From a virus: a stretch of DNA of 44,065 nt. The stretch covers positions 1 to 44,065 of the IMG/VR virus record IMGVR_UViG_3300032288_002838; one strand, written 5' to 3'. The notes beneath the pieces are model-generated. The model had not been told where the DNA came from. It did not search any database and saw only the letters and a program-made list of their open reading frames with translations. The translations under genes were made by a program, and so were the position numbers. Each line of letters starts with the position of its first letter. The stretch's first letter is position 1. Positions 31,112 through 38,985 of the stretch are shown here, piece by piece.

Positions 31112-32075
31112 ATATCAAGTAATGCCACAAGTAGTTATATATAGAGATATGTTTAACAAAGATGAGTTAAAAAGATTTTATGATTTAATGGATTTGTATG
31201 AAAATGATACAAGCCAATTTGAGATTACTCATGAAGAGCTTTCAACAAGAGGTGATAATCATGGGGTCTTGCCACAAGAAAAAGAAGACGTGTCCCCACT
31301 AAACGAATGGGTCCCTTGGCACACATTTGGAAAGAAAACATTTTTTAACTTTAAGCAAATGCCAGAGAATCTTTCAGATGAAAATTTAAAGTTTTTATAT
31401 CAATTTAGGGAAAAGCTTTATGGAATATTTTCAGTTGTATTCAAGGATTACATTAATGAATGGTCAGCCTCTGGTTACTGGCCAGACTATATCGATAACT
31501 GGAAGCTAAACGAGCCAGGTGCTGGCAGAATGCATTACTCTGTGATAGAAATTTTAAAACATGATATACATGCAGAAAAGAATTTGGCAATTACATTTCA
31601 CACTGATGCACATAAGCATAGAGTCGGGCAGCCTAGAGCCCAGCAAATTATTACAATTACAATCTATGTGAATGACGACTATACTGGTGGGGAAGTTGAG
31701 TTCTTGAATGAAATTGACGAAGTTCCAAAAGTAATTACATACAAGCCAGGGGTTGGAGACGTAACAGTATTCCCATCAGGCATACCTTATTGGCACTCAG
31801 CAAAAGCCGTAACTGAAGGGAACAAAAAGGTTTTTGTTAGAGTTTTTGCTCAGTGGGATTACCCAGGGTCAAAGGAATGGTTTGAAGGAATAGAAACTCA
31901 CGGAGAAGAAGAATGGCTTAGGATTGTAGATGAGAGTGTGCAAGAAAAGGTATCAACGGGAATCTATGATCGTGAAGTTAGAATTGAAGGAACAAAGTGG
32001 CAGGACGTAAATCCTGCAATTAAGGTTGAAGTTTCTAAAGAAAACCATATTTATGTAGACGGAAGATCTATGTAA
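31104..32075 (+). CDS. 2-oxoglutarate/Fe(II)-dependent dioxygenase, copy 1
   Basis: A 323-residue protein with the prolyl-4-hydroxylase-like double-stranded beta helix. The iron triad is His166-X-Asp168 (FHTDAH) and His231 (YWHSAK), with Arg246 (KVFVRVF) placed to bind 2-oxoglutarate. Strands ITIYVNDDYTGGEVEFL and DVTVFPSGIPYW are typical of the family. It should hydroxylate a protein, nucleic acid or small molecule; the substrate is unknown. It forms a tandem pair with the next gene, and both proteins end alike (YVDGRSM and YIDGRLI), pointing to duplication. It starts after GGAGGAA. Confidence 0.85.
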   Translation: MNKYQVMPQVVIYRDMFNKDELKRFYDLMDLYENDTSQFEITHEELSTRGDNHGVLPQEKEDVSPLNEWVPWHTFGKKTFFNFKQMPENLSDENLKFLYQFREKLYGIFSVVFKDYINEWSASGYWPDYIDNWKLNEPGAGRMHYSVIEILKHDIHAEKNLAITFHTDAHKHRVGQPRAQQIITITIYVNDDYTGGEVEFLNEIDEVPKVITYKPGVGDVTVFPSGIPYWHSAKAVTEGNKKVFVRVFAQWDYPGSKEWFEGIETHGEEEWLRIVDESVQEKVSTGIYDREVRIEGTKWQDVNPAIKVEVSKENHIYVDGRSM

Positions 32076-33028
32076 TGGAAAAAATTAATTTATTGCCTGG
32101 TATTAATGTATACAAAGGGCTGTTTAATAATGTTGAAAATATTTTAAATATTGTTAAAAATTCAGAAGGAGACATAAAGGATCAGCACGAGCCTTCTGGT
32201 AAAGGGTTTATTCGTGACTGGGTAAAGTGGTATGATTTTGGAATAATGACTAACTTTGCTCCCGATCTTGTTGGCAAAAAATTAATGTCTTCCGAAAAAG
32301 ATGAGTTAAAAAAAGAAACCATATCCGAGCAGATTAAAGCAAAACAAGAAATTGTAAATGTCATTGATTTTGTTTTTAATGACTATATGTCTGAATGGAA
32401 GAATGTTGTAGATTGGCCCAGCTATGTTAAAAACTTTGGGCTTTCTAAAGAATATACTTCTCATATAGAGCCAGATAACTCTAAGAGAAGCCTAACTCTG
32501 CAACAAATTGATGCATTAAAACACAATATATATCCAGATAAAGATTTTGCAATAAACTTTCATTCCGACAGCCCTAGATACCATGAAGATGAGCCTGGGT
32601 TTAAACAAATGCTTTCTTTAACTATATATTTAAACGATGATTATGAAGGCGGGGAGATACAGTTTTTAAATGATAAAGAAAATAAACTTATTACCTATAA
32701 ACCAAAAGCTGGAGATATGACGATATTTCCTTCTTTTCATCCATTTTGGCATGCCGCAAAACCAGTTGTAAGCGGTAGCAATAAATATCTTTTGCGTGTA
32801 TTTATATCTTGGTACTATGATGGATCTCAAGAATGGATACAGGGAAGAGATACATATGGTCTTGCAAAATGGAAATCAATGCAAGAAGACAGAGAAAATG
32901 ATGAAGTCAATAATGGGAACAACGAAAGAATGGTTTTGATTGATGGGCAAGCCGCATACGATTACCCAGCAGTCAAGGTTTATATTGAAAGTAGTAATAG
33001 CACCTATATAGATGGGAGATTGATATAA
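32075..33028 (+). CDS. 2-oxoglutarate/Fe(II)-dependent dioxygenase, copy 2
   Basis: A 317-residue paralogue of the preceding protein, joined by TAATG. The catalytic set is conserved: His163-X-Asp165 (FHSDSP), His226 (FWHAAK) and Arg241 (LLRVF), with the same core strands (LTIYLNDDYEGGEIQFL). The N-terminal third differs more, which suggests another substrate or partner. It is coupled to a tiny membrane protein by a second TAATG. Confidence 0.85.
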   Translation: MEKINLLPGINVYKGLFNNVENILNIVKNSEGDIKDQHEPSGKGFIRDWVKWYDFGIMTNFAPDLVGKKLMSSEKDELKKETISEQIKAKQEIVNVIDFVFNDYMSEWKNVVDWPSYVKNFGLSKEYTSHIEPDNSKRSLTLQQIDALKHNIYPDKDFAINFHSDSPRYHEDEPGFKQMLSLTIYLNDDYEGGEIQFLNDKENKLITYKPKAGDMTIFPSFHPFWHAAKPVVSGSNKYLLRVFISWYYDGSQEWIQGRDTYGLAKWKSMQEDRENDEVNNGNNERMVLIDGQAAYDYPAVKVYIESSNSTYIDGRLI

Positions 33029-33132
33029 TGACTATCTTTTTATTGGGATTAATGCTAGGATTTACTATTGGATATCCGCTTGGATTATTCATTGACAAAT
33101 GGGACAAAAGGATTAAAAATGGCGGAAGATAA
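33028..33132 (+). CDS. 34-residue membrane micro-protein
   Basis: A short gene coupled to the oxygenase by TAATG and overlapping the next gene by 14 bp. The product is a single hydrophobic helix (FLLGLMLGFTIGYPLGLFI) followed by a basic cytoplasmic end (KWDKRIKNGGR). It could be a small holin-like or regulatory membrane protein, but it is far from the endolysin gene and no function can be assigned. Confidence 0.5.
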   Translation: MTIFLLGLMLGFTIGYPLGLFIDKWDKRIKNGGR

Positions 33133-33457
33133 AAACACACTTCAATTAATTAGTGATATAACAGAGTTCAATGATCTACATGAATATATGCAAGATGAGC
33201 ACTTAGACAAAGCATTGGCTATTGTTGTAAAGCTATTAATGACGCCAGATGTCCCATCAGCAAAAGCTCCTATGCTTATTATGGAACTACAAGCAATGTC
33301 AACTAAGTTTGCCGTAATGTCTTCTGTGTATTCAACTATTGCTAAAGATAAAGCGGGAACTATAAATAATAACAAGAAGAACGTTTACTATTCAGTAAAG
33401 GAGTCCATAGACAAACTTGTAGATGCACTTAAGTATGTCGTTAGGTATAACTCATAA
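33119..33457 (+). CDS. Small helical protein of unknown function
   Basis: A 112-residue protein from ATG 33119, with AAAAGGATT upstream; an earlier ATG (33068) would start inside the micro-protein region. It is mostly helical (EYMQDEHLDKALAIVVKLLM). The stop is immediately followed by the Cas4-like nuclease ATG, so the two are probably made together. I recognise no family. Confidence 0.55.
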   Translation: MAEDKNTLQLISDITEFNDLHEYMQDEHLDKALAIVVKLLMTPDVPSAKAPMLIMELQAMSTKFAVMSSVYSTIAKDKAGTINNNKKNVYYSVKESIDKLVDALKYVVRYNS

Positions 33458-34249
33458 ATGGCTAGAGATATTGTAAAGAACCTTAAGTTTAAAAAGCACA
33501 CTGGAAAATTCTTTGACCCAGAAAAATTTGCTGCATTGCTTGATGAGTCTTATCGTAATACTAAAAGAGCAGATGGAGAAATGACCAAGAAATCTTTTAG
33601 CCCAAGCTCCCTTGGATACGGTCACGGAACATGCCCAAGATATTGGTACATGGCTTTTTCTGGCGCCGTATTTATTGATGATAATGATGCTGTAGCAGTT
33701 GCAAACATGGCCCAGGGTACACAGGCCCACGAAAGACTCCAGAAGCTTATCAGTACAATGCCTGAGTGGAAATCTCAGGAAGAAGAGATTATTAATGAGT
33801 ATCCACCTATTAGAGGATTTATAGATCTAATTATGGAGTATGATGGCGAAACTGTAATTGGTGAAATTAAGACGGCAAAGCAAGAAGTTTGGGACACCAG
33901 ACAGTCAGAGATGAAATCATCAGCTAATCACATGCTTCAGCTGTTAACCTATATGAAGCTAAAGAATGCTAAAGAGGGGTTCTTTCTATATGAAAACAAG
34001 AACACCCAAGAGATATTAATTATTCCAATTTCAATGAATGAAAAGAACAAGGCAATAATTGAAGAAGCTTTTGCATGGATGGAGCAAGTCTGGGATAACT
34101 TTAAAAATGGAGAGCTTCCGATAAGGCCAGCAGGGTCTACAAAGTCTAAGATGCCTTGCACCTACTGCCCAGTTAAAAAAGCTTGCTATGACAAGTCTGG
34201 TCCAGTTGGTACAGTTGAAATAGATTTATACAAGGTGCCCAAAATATGA
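33458..34249 (+). CDS. Cas4/RecB-like exonuclease with predicted Fe-S cluster
   Basis: A 263-residue PD-(D/E)XK nuclease. Motifs: His91, Asp123 (GFIDLI), Glu136-X-Lys138 (GEIKTA) and the downstream QLLTY. Cys59 (TCPRYW) plus Cys234, Cys237 and Cys243 (CTYCPVKKAC) would ligate a 4Fe-4S cluster, as in Cas4 and AddB-type proteins. It probably processes DNA ends for recombination with RecA. No CRISPR array or Cas1/Cas2 is present, so an adaptation role is not indicated. It begins one base after the previous stop. Confidence 0.87.
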   Translation: MARDIVKNLKFKKHTGKFFDPEKFAALLDESYRNTKRADGEMTKKSFSPSSLGYGHGTCPRYWYMAFSGAVFIDDNDAVAVANMAQGTQAHERLQKLISTMPEWKSQEEEIINEYPPIRGFIDLIMEYDGETVIGEIKTAKQEVWDTRQSEMKSSANHMLQLLTYMKLKNAKEGFFLYENKNTQEILIIPISMNEKNKAIIEEAFAWMEQVWDNFKNGELPIRPAGSTKSKMPCTYCPVKKACYDKSGPVGTVEIDLYKVPKI

Positions 34250-34524
34250 TTTGTGCCAATACGGAATGCGCCAAAGAGTTTGATTCAAAAACACATAACC
34301 AAAAGTATTGTTCTGACGAGTGTTGCAGAGTTGCAACTAATAAAAGAATTATGCAAAAGTATTATGAAAAAAAAGCTATTAAAAAGGGAGCAGTTAGGCT
34401 TTGCAAAAAATGCAAGTCTCAGTTAAGCAGGTATAACTCTGATAATGTATGCTCTTCATGTTTAAAAGAAACAAGTTCAAAGTCTAGAAAATTGTTACAG
34501 GATATTGTCGATGAAATTAGCTAG
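34246..34524 (+). CDS. Double zinc-finger protein
   Basis: A 92-residue basic protein that overlaps the nuclease stop by ATGA. Two cysteine clusters are visible: Cys3/Cys8 with Cys22/Cys26 (KYCSDECC), and LCKKC with VCSSC near the C-terminal half. It is likely a DNA-binding helper for the nuclease before it or the resolvase after it, whose start it overlaps. Confidence 0.65.
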   Translation: MICANTECAKEFDSKTHNQKYCSDECCRVATNKRIMQKYYEKKAIKKGAVRLCKKCKSQLSRYNSDNVCSSCLKETSSKSRKLLQDIVDEIS

Positions 34525-35077
34525 CCTTATTAAAACAAAAGCGAATAGAGTTCTTGGTATAGATGCATCAACTAACTCTATAGCTTTTTGTTTAATGGAA
34601 GATGATATTCCTCTTAAATGGGGCAAGATCAATCTTGTTGGCGAAGATATATATGAAAAAATTTATGATGCTAAAAACAAAATGGCAATGATGTTAGATG
34701 AGCTGAAGAGTGATTATATAGTAGTTGAAGGTGCCATACTTGTCAGATCACCTGATGCTGTGATAAAATTGTCATATGTCTATGGAGTTGTTATTGCTGA
34801 GCTTATGTCTACTGGAGCTAAGGTCATCACTATTAGCCCATCCGCATGGCAGGCGTACATTGGCAACAAGAATCCTACGAAAGATGAAAAGTCTGCAATA
34901 AGATTAGCTAATCCAGGATATGCAGAATCGTGGTACAAAAATCAGTTAAGAAATATGAGAAAGCAAAGGACTGCTGACTATTTTAATAAAAAATACGGAC
35001 TAGAAATTATAGATTTTGATGTCGCAGACAGCTTTGGAATCGCACACTACAGCAACCAGGTGCTTACCAAGCGATGA
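34511..35077 (+). CDS. RuvC-like Holliday junction resolvase
   Basis: A 188-residue RNase H-fold nuclease. I use ATG 34511; a TTG two codons earlier is also possible. The acidic residues are Asp18 (LGIDAST), Glu73 (VVEGA), and Asp170 and Asp173 (FDVADSFGIA), giving the four-carboxylate site of RuvC. The TISPSAWQAYIGN segment is also typical. It should cut branched DNA before packaging. It is coupled to a small HTH protein by ATGA. Confidence 0.87.
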   Translation: MKLASLIKTKANRVLGIDASTNSIAFCLMEDDIPLKWGKINLVGEDIYEKIYDAKNKMAMMLDELKSDYIVVEGAILVRSPDAVIKLSYVYGVVIAELMSTGAKVITISPSAWQAYIGNKNPTKDEKSAIRLANPGYAESWYKNQLRNMRKQRTADYFNKKYGLEIIDFDVADSFGIAHYSNQVLTKR

Positions 35078-35220
35078 AGCTTTATCAAAGTAAAGATTGG
35101 CTATATAGAAGATACATAGTTCAAAAGAAAACAGTTACAGAAATAGGTAAAGAGTGCGGGGTCTCTGCTATGACCATACAGAGATATTTACAAGAGTTTG
35201 GATTGTTGAGAAAAAAATGA
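35074..35220 (+). CDS. 48-residue helix-turn-helix protein
   Basis: A short gene overlapped by ATGA at both ends (the RuvC-like stop, and the next start). The product contains a clear helix-turn-helix (VTEIGKECGVSAMTIQRYLQ) on a basic background, and resembles a lone HTH domain of a resolvase or sigma-like regulator. It may be a regulator or DNA-binding partner. Confidence 0.65.
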   Translation: MKLYQSKDWLYRRYIVQKKTVTEIGKECGVSAMTIQRYLQEFGLLRKK

Positions 35221-35543
35221 GCGAGTACCCAAATAAAGATGGTGGATATCAGGCTTGGATAACAGACCTTCAATTAATAGCAACAGATGCTCCTTCTGGA
35301 CATAAGATAATTGTAGAGTGCTTAGAAACAGCAGAGATGCTTATAAAGAAAAATATATCATACGGCAACTCTGCACTTGATCCAATTCGAATTTTTTCAA
35401 AGGCGGATTCAAAAGAACAGATCCGTGTTCGTATTGATGATAAGCTAAATAGAATTCAAAACGATAAAGCATTCCCAGGAGACAATGATATTGATGATTT
35501 AATAGGATATCTAATTCTTCTTAAAATAGCCAATAAGTCTTAG
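35217..35543 (+). CDS. Nucleotide-modification-associated domain 1 (Nmad1)-like protein
   Basis: A 108-residue all-helical protein from ATG 35217, which overlaps the HTH gene by ATGA. The block KKNISYGNSALDPIRIFSKA (about 44-63) and the later IDDKLNRIQN and DIDDLIGYLILL match the Nmad1/DUF1599 pattern, a MazG-like fold found in phages, often near nucleotide- or base-modification genes. It may hydrolyse or sense nucleotides; activity is not proven. It supports the idea of altered nucleotide pools. Confidence 0.65.
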   Translation: MSEYPNKDGGYQAWITDLQLIATDAPSGHKIIVECLETAEMLIKKNISYGNSALDPIRIFSKADSKEQIRVRIDDKLNRIQNDKAFPGDNDIDDLIGYLILLKIANKS

Positions 35544-35555
35544 TCAACTAAAACA

Positions 35556-35564
35556 TGGTATAAT
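35556..35564 (+). promoter_or_regulatory. Extended -10 promoter (TGG TATAAT), leaderless geometry
   Basis: TG (35556-35557), one base, then the consensus TATAAT (35559-35564). The terminase small subunit ATG (35571) is 7 bases downstream with no ribosome site, so the transcript is probably leaderless. No good -35 box is seen. Confidence 0.65.
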
Positions 35565-35570
35565 TTATAT

Positions 35571-36107
35571 ATGAGCGAATTAGAGCCAGCGGTGCACTTT
35601 GACAGAATGAACAGAGTTGTTCAAGAATTGCTAAAGGGTAACTCCGCAACACAAATAGCAACAAACACAGGATTCTCCAGAAAAGAGGTCCTTGAGTATG
35701 TTGATGAGTGGAAGTCTGTAGTACATAACGATACTAATTTAAGAGATCGTGCAAGAGAGGCAATCTCTGGAGCAGACGAACATTATGCAATGCTAATTAA
35801 AGAGGCCTGGAAGACCGTAGAGGATGCAGACACCCAAGGACAGCTTAGCGTAAAGGCGGGCGCCCTAAAATTAATTGCGGACATTGAAACAAAAAGAATA
35901 GCTATGCTTCAATCTGTAGGCGTGTTAGAGAATACTCAAATTGCATCTCAAATTGCTGAAACAGAAAGAAAGCAAGATATCCTTGTAGGAATTTTAAAAG
36001 AGGTTACTGCTGGTTGCCCTAAATGCAAGATGGATGTTGCAAAAAGGTTGTCTCAAATAACAGGTATTGTTGAGAGCGTACTGATCCACGAGTCAGATGC
36101 TATCTAG
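35571..36107 (+). CDS. Probable terminase small subunit
   Basis: A 178-residue protein with an N-terminal helix-turn-helix (NSATQIATNTGFSRKEVLEY, about 24-43), a helical middle (about 60-140) suited to oligomer formation, and a CPKC pair near the end. TerS proteins bind packaging sites through such HTH domains and assemble into rings. It lies one gene before the large terminase, which supports the call. It has its own promoter and probably a leaderless start. A general DNA-binding regulator is the alternative. Confidence 0.65.
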   Translation: MSELEPAVHFDRMNRVVQELLKGNSATQIATNTGFSRKEVLEYVDEWKSVVHNDTNLRDRAREAISGADEHYAMLIKEAWKTVEDADTQGQLSVKAGALKLIADIETKRIAMLQSVGVLENTQIASQIAETERKQDILVGILKEVTAGCPKCKMDVAKRLSQITGIVESVLIHESDAI

Positions 36108-36690
36108 TACATTCCCATTTTCTATAAGTGTTGATAAGTTTAAACAAATAAGCGATGGCATATGGGTGTATAAAAAATTTATTCCTGAGCAAGAGTGCAA
36201 TTTAATTATTGAATCAGCCAGCAAAATTCCAGAACACATGTGGTTTGAAAGAGATTGGTATAAGTCTACAAAAAAACAAATAAATCAACTACTACCAATA
36301 CATAAAAAAATAAATTCTATTTTAAAAAAAGATTTTTATCTTGGAGAAAACCTTAGCCTTGTAAAATTTATAAAAGGTCAGACATGGAATTTGCATAAAG
36401 ACAATCACGATTCTTTGCACATACTCGAATCAAATTCAAATATAAAAGAAGGAGAGACGGTCTACCCAGCAGAGTACACTACGCATGGAGTGATATTTTA
36501 TTTTAATGAATACGATGGTGCCGAAATATCATATCCAGAGCTTGGAATAAAGTATAAGCCAGAAAAGGGAGACATGTTGGTTCATAGATCAGACATAGCT
36601 CATGAGGTATTGGCTCTAGAAAGCGATATAAGATACACGCATTCTAATAAAATTTTTGTATATCTAAATGTACCACTCGGTGTCATATGA
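36097..36690 (+). CDS. Third 2-oxoglutarate/Fe(II)-dependent dioxygenase
   Basis: A 197-residue oxygenase, smaller and more distant than the tandem pair at 31-33 kb. The iron ligands are His100-X-Asp102 (NLHKDNH) and His169 (DIAHEV); strands GVIFYFNEYDGAEISYP and KGDMLVHRS fit the family. It overlaps the terminase small subunit by 11 bp and the large subunit by ATGA, an odd place for such an enzyme, so it may modify a virion protein or DNA late in infection. The substrate is unknown. Confidence 0.78.
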   Translation: MLSSTFPFSISVDKFKQISDGIWVYKKFIPEQECNLIIESASKIPEHMWFERDWYKSTKKQINQLLPIHKKINSILKKDFYLGENLSLVKFIKGQTWNLHKDNHDSLHILESNSNIKEGETVYPAEYTTHGVIFYFNEYDGAEISYPELGIKYKPEKGDMLVHRSDIAHEVLALESDIRYTHSNKIFVYLNVPLGVI

Positions 36691-38489
36691 GTTTTGATTT
36701 CTCAGATTTAATAGATATTCTAGATGGCGAAGAGTTTGAAGAAAAGCCAGTAGACTTAAGGACATTTGTAAACGACCCAAACTACTTGGGTCTCCCACCA
36801 CTTTCAGAATATCAATACACTTTGATTGAAAAAAGTTCACAAATTTATAAAGAATCTACACTTAAAAAATTATTTGGAGATGAAGAAGGCGAGATCAGAT
36901 TTAAACAAACTGCTAATGAGGTGGTTGCACAACTAGGAAAAGGTTCTGGAAAAGATTACTGCTCAACAATTGCAGTTGCGTACATAGTTTATTTGCTATT
37001 GTGCCTAAAAGACCCAGCAACGTATTATGGAAAACCTCCTGGAGATTCAATTGATATTATCAATATTGCTATTAACTCTCAGCAAGCAAGCAATGTATTT
37101 TTTAAAGGCTTTAGAAGCCGTATAGACAAGTCGCCATGGTTTGTTGGGAAGTACTATTCAAAGGCATCTGAAATACAATTTAACAAAGCAATAACGGTTC
37201 ACTCTGGACACTCTGAAAGAGAAGCGTGGGAAGGATACAACGTTATCGTTGTTATTCTTGATGAGATTTCTGGTTTTGCAATTGAAAATACAACTGGCCA
37301 CGATCAAGCAAAAACTGGTAGTGCAGTTTATGACATGTACAGGGCATCCGTTGACTCACGTTTCCCAGATTTTGGCAAAGTTATATTACTTTCATTTCCT
37401 AGATTTAAGAATGATTATATTCAGCAAAGATATGATGCCGTAATTGGCGAAAAGGAAACGGTAATCAGGGAACATAAGTTTAAGATGTATGAAGAGATTC
37501 CTGATGGGACGGATGGCAATGAGTTTGAGATACAGTGGGAAGAAGACCATATCATATCTTACAAGATACCTAAAGTATATGCTATTAAGCGCCCAACTTG
37601 GGAGATCAACCCAGTTAGAAAAATTGATGACTTTAAAACAGCCTTCTATACAAATCCAACAGATGCTTTATCAAGATTTGCTTGCATGCCACCTGACGCA
37701 GTGGATGCATTTTTTAAATCAAGAGAAAAAGTAGAAAAAGCTTTTAGCGTAGGGCAGATAGCAGTCGATACATTTGGAAGACTGGAAGAGTGGTTTCTCC
37801 CAGACCCAGACAAAAAATATTATATCCACGTAGACTTGGCGCAGAAGCATGACCATTGTGCCGTTACTATGGCACACGTTAATAGGTGGGTCAATGTTAA
37901 AGTAACAGACACATATTCACAGCCTGCTCCAATTGTAGAGATTGATGCTGTTAGATACTGGACCCCAACCCCAGATAAATCTGTAGACTTTACTGAAGTA
38001 AAAGACTATATTCTGTCTCTTAAAACAAGGGGATTCAATATAGCAGTATGTACCTTTGACAGATGGAACTCTCATGATATGATGCAACAACTAAAACAAT
38101 ATGGCATCAATACAGAGATTCTGTCTGTCGCTAAAAAACATTATGATGATATGGCCATGATCGTTGCGGAAGAAAGATTGATTGGTCCACACATACCTTT
38201 GCTTATTGACGAACTCTGCCAACTTAGAATTATGAGAGACAGGGTTGACCACCCAAGAAAAGGCTCTAAGGACTTGGCAGATGCTACATGTGGTGCTATA
38301 TTTAATTCAATAAGTAGAACAAAGTTTGATAACAACCAAGAGATAAATATACATACATATGAATCAATGAGTTACGACAATGATTTTGGATCAAAAGATG
38401 ATCCTGAAACAACAAGTTATAATATGATTAGGGCGCCAAGAATGCCTGAAGACTTAAGAGAAGCAATGGACAGGATGCAAATAATATGA
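36687..38489 (+). CDS. Terminase large subunit
   Basis: A 600-residue packaging motor. The ATPase domain has Walker A LGKGSGKD (83-90) and Walker B VVILDE (189-194) with the catalytic Glu at its end, followed by LLSFP as a coupling motif. The RNase H-like nuclease has Asp383 (HVDLAQ), FDRWNS (about 455-460) and Asp529/Asp532 (KDLADAT). It moves DNA into the prohead and cuts concatemers. It overlaps the oxygenase before it and the zinc protein after it by ATGA. Confidence 0.92.
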   Translation: MSFDFSDLIDILDGEEFEEKPVDLRTFVNDPNYLGLPPLSEYQYTLIEKSSQIYKESTLKKLFGDEEGEIRFKQTANEVVAQLGKGSGKDYCSTIAVAYIVYLLLCLKDPATYYGKPPGDSIDIINIAINSQQASNVFFKGFRSRIDKSPWFVGKYYSKASEIQFNKAITVHSGHSEREAWEGYNVIVVILDEISGFAIENTTGHDQAKTGSAVYDMYRASVDSRFPDFGKVILLSFPRFKNDYIQQRYDAVIGEKETVIREHKFKMYEEIPDGTDGNEFEIQWEEDHIISYKIPKVYAIKRPTWEINPVRKIDDFKTAFYTNPTDALSRFACMPPDAVDAFFKSREKVEKAFSVGQIAVDTFGRLEEWFLPDPDKKYYIHVDLAQKHDHCAVTMAHVNRWVNVKVTDTYSQPAPIVEIDAVRYWTPTPDKSVDFTEVKDYILSLKTRGFNIAVCTFDRWNSHDMMQQLKQYGINTEILSVAKKHYDDMAMIVAEERLIGPHIPLLIDELCQLRIMRDRVDHPRKGSKDLADATCGAIFNSISRTKFDNNQEINIHTYESMSYDNDFGSKDDPETTSYNMIRAPRMPEDLREAMDRMQII

Positions 38490-38719
38490 GCGAATACCAA
38501 GAAAAAGCAAAAGAATGCAAGTGCTGCAGCAAGCATGTTCCGCTACCAACCGTACTTAGGGAGTATAATGGAACTGTAGTGTGCCCAACAACATTTTCAA
38601 ATATTGTTGAGTATAAAAGACTCTGGGAGTCTTTTGGGTCAAGACCAATGGGATCAATTAGAAAACATTTTTCTGAGTATGTTCAGCAAATAGTCGAACA
38701 ATCTATTGACAAAAATTAA
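38486..38719 (+). CDS. Small cysteine-rich protein after the terminase
   Basis: A 77-residue protein with a cysteine cluster (Cys11, Cys13, Cys14 and Cys33: ECKCC, VVCP) and a helical C-terminus (SIRKHFSEYVQQIVEQSI). It is coupled to the terminase by ATGA. It is probably a small metal-binding partner; no function is known. The tRNA promoter begins within its last codons. Confidence 0.6.
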   Translation: MSEYQEKAKECKCCSKHVPLPTVLREYNGTVVCPTTFSNIVEYKRLWESFGSRPMGSIRKHFSEYVQQIVEQSIDKN

Positions 38720-38735
38720 GTATATTAGGTATACT
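38706..38735 (+). promoter_or_regulatory. tRNA operon promoter TTGACA-N18-TATACT
   Basis: The -35 box TTGACA (38706-38711) and -10 box TATACT (38730-38735), spacer 18. It has the shared CTATTGAC word. The first tRNA begins 10 bases after the -10 box, so the three tRNAs are very probably transcribed from here. Confidence 0.8.
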
Positions 38736-38744
38736 TTCAACTAA

Positions 38745-38818
38745 GCAACAGTAGCTTAGTTGGTTAAAGCCCCGAACTCATAATTCGGTAATCGTAGGTT
38801 CGAGTCCTACCTGTTGCA
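38745..38818 (+). tRNA. tRNA with CAU anticodon (Met, or Ile2 reading AUA)
   Basis: A full cloverleaf: acceptor GCAACAG/CTGTTGC, D stem GCTT/AAGC, anticodon stem CCGAA/TTCGG with loop CTCATAA, T stem GTAGG/CCTAC with TTCGAGT. The anticodon is CAU. It could be elongator Met or, after lysidine modification, Ile reading AUA, which would suit the phage's many AUA codons. No CCA is encoded. Confidence 0.9.
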
Positions 38819-38819
38819 C

Positions 38820-38891
38820 ACCTCTGTAGCTCAGCGGAAGAGCAACAGACTTCTAATCTGTTGGTCGCTGGTTCGATTCCAGCCAGGGGTA
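38820..38891 (+). tRNA. tRNA-Arg (UCU anticodon)
   Basis: Acceptor ACCTCTG pairs with CAGGGGT (one G-U). D stem GCTC/GAGC, anticodon stem ACAGA/TCTGT with loop CTTCTAA (anticodon UCU), T stem GCTGG/CCAGC. It reads AGA/AGG, and AGA is the commonest arginine codon in most genes here. It starts one base after the first tRNA. Confidence 0.92.
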
Positions 38892-38892
38892 C

Positions 38893-38965
38893 GTTCCTAT
38901 AGCTCAGCTGGTAGAGCAGCAGACTTTTAATCTGCGGGTCGATGGTTCGATACCATCTGGGGACA
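38893..38965 (+). tRNA. tRNA-Lys (UUU anticodon)
   Basis: Acceptor GTTCCTA pairs with TGGGGAC (with G-U pairs). D stem GCTC/GAGC, anticodon stem GCAGA/TCTGC with loop CTTTTAA (anticodon UUU), T stem GATGG/CCATC. It reads AAA/AAG. It is the third of the compact cluster, and the promoter of the next gene begins just after it. Confidence 0.92.
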
Positions 38966-38973
38966 CAAAATAA

Positions 38974-38979
38974 TATAAT
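38974..38979 (+). promoter_or_regulatory. -10 box TATAAT before the SGNH-like gene
   Basis: A consensus TATAAT, 7 bases before the first ATG (38986). No -35 box or TG extension is clear, since the upstream DNA is the tRNA-Lys gene. GGAG at 38980-38983 could instead serve the second ATG (38989), so leaderless use is uncertain. Confidence 0.45.
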
Positions 38980-38985
38980 GGAGAT

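Noticed and set aside
33458-34249. Cas4-like nuclease considered as a sign of a CRISPR system
   Set aside because: No array, Cas1, Cas2 or effector is present, and the gene sits among recombination genes, so a DNA end-processing role fits better.
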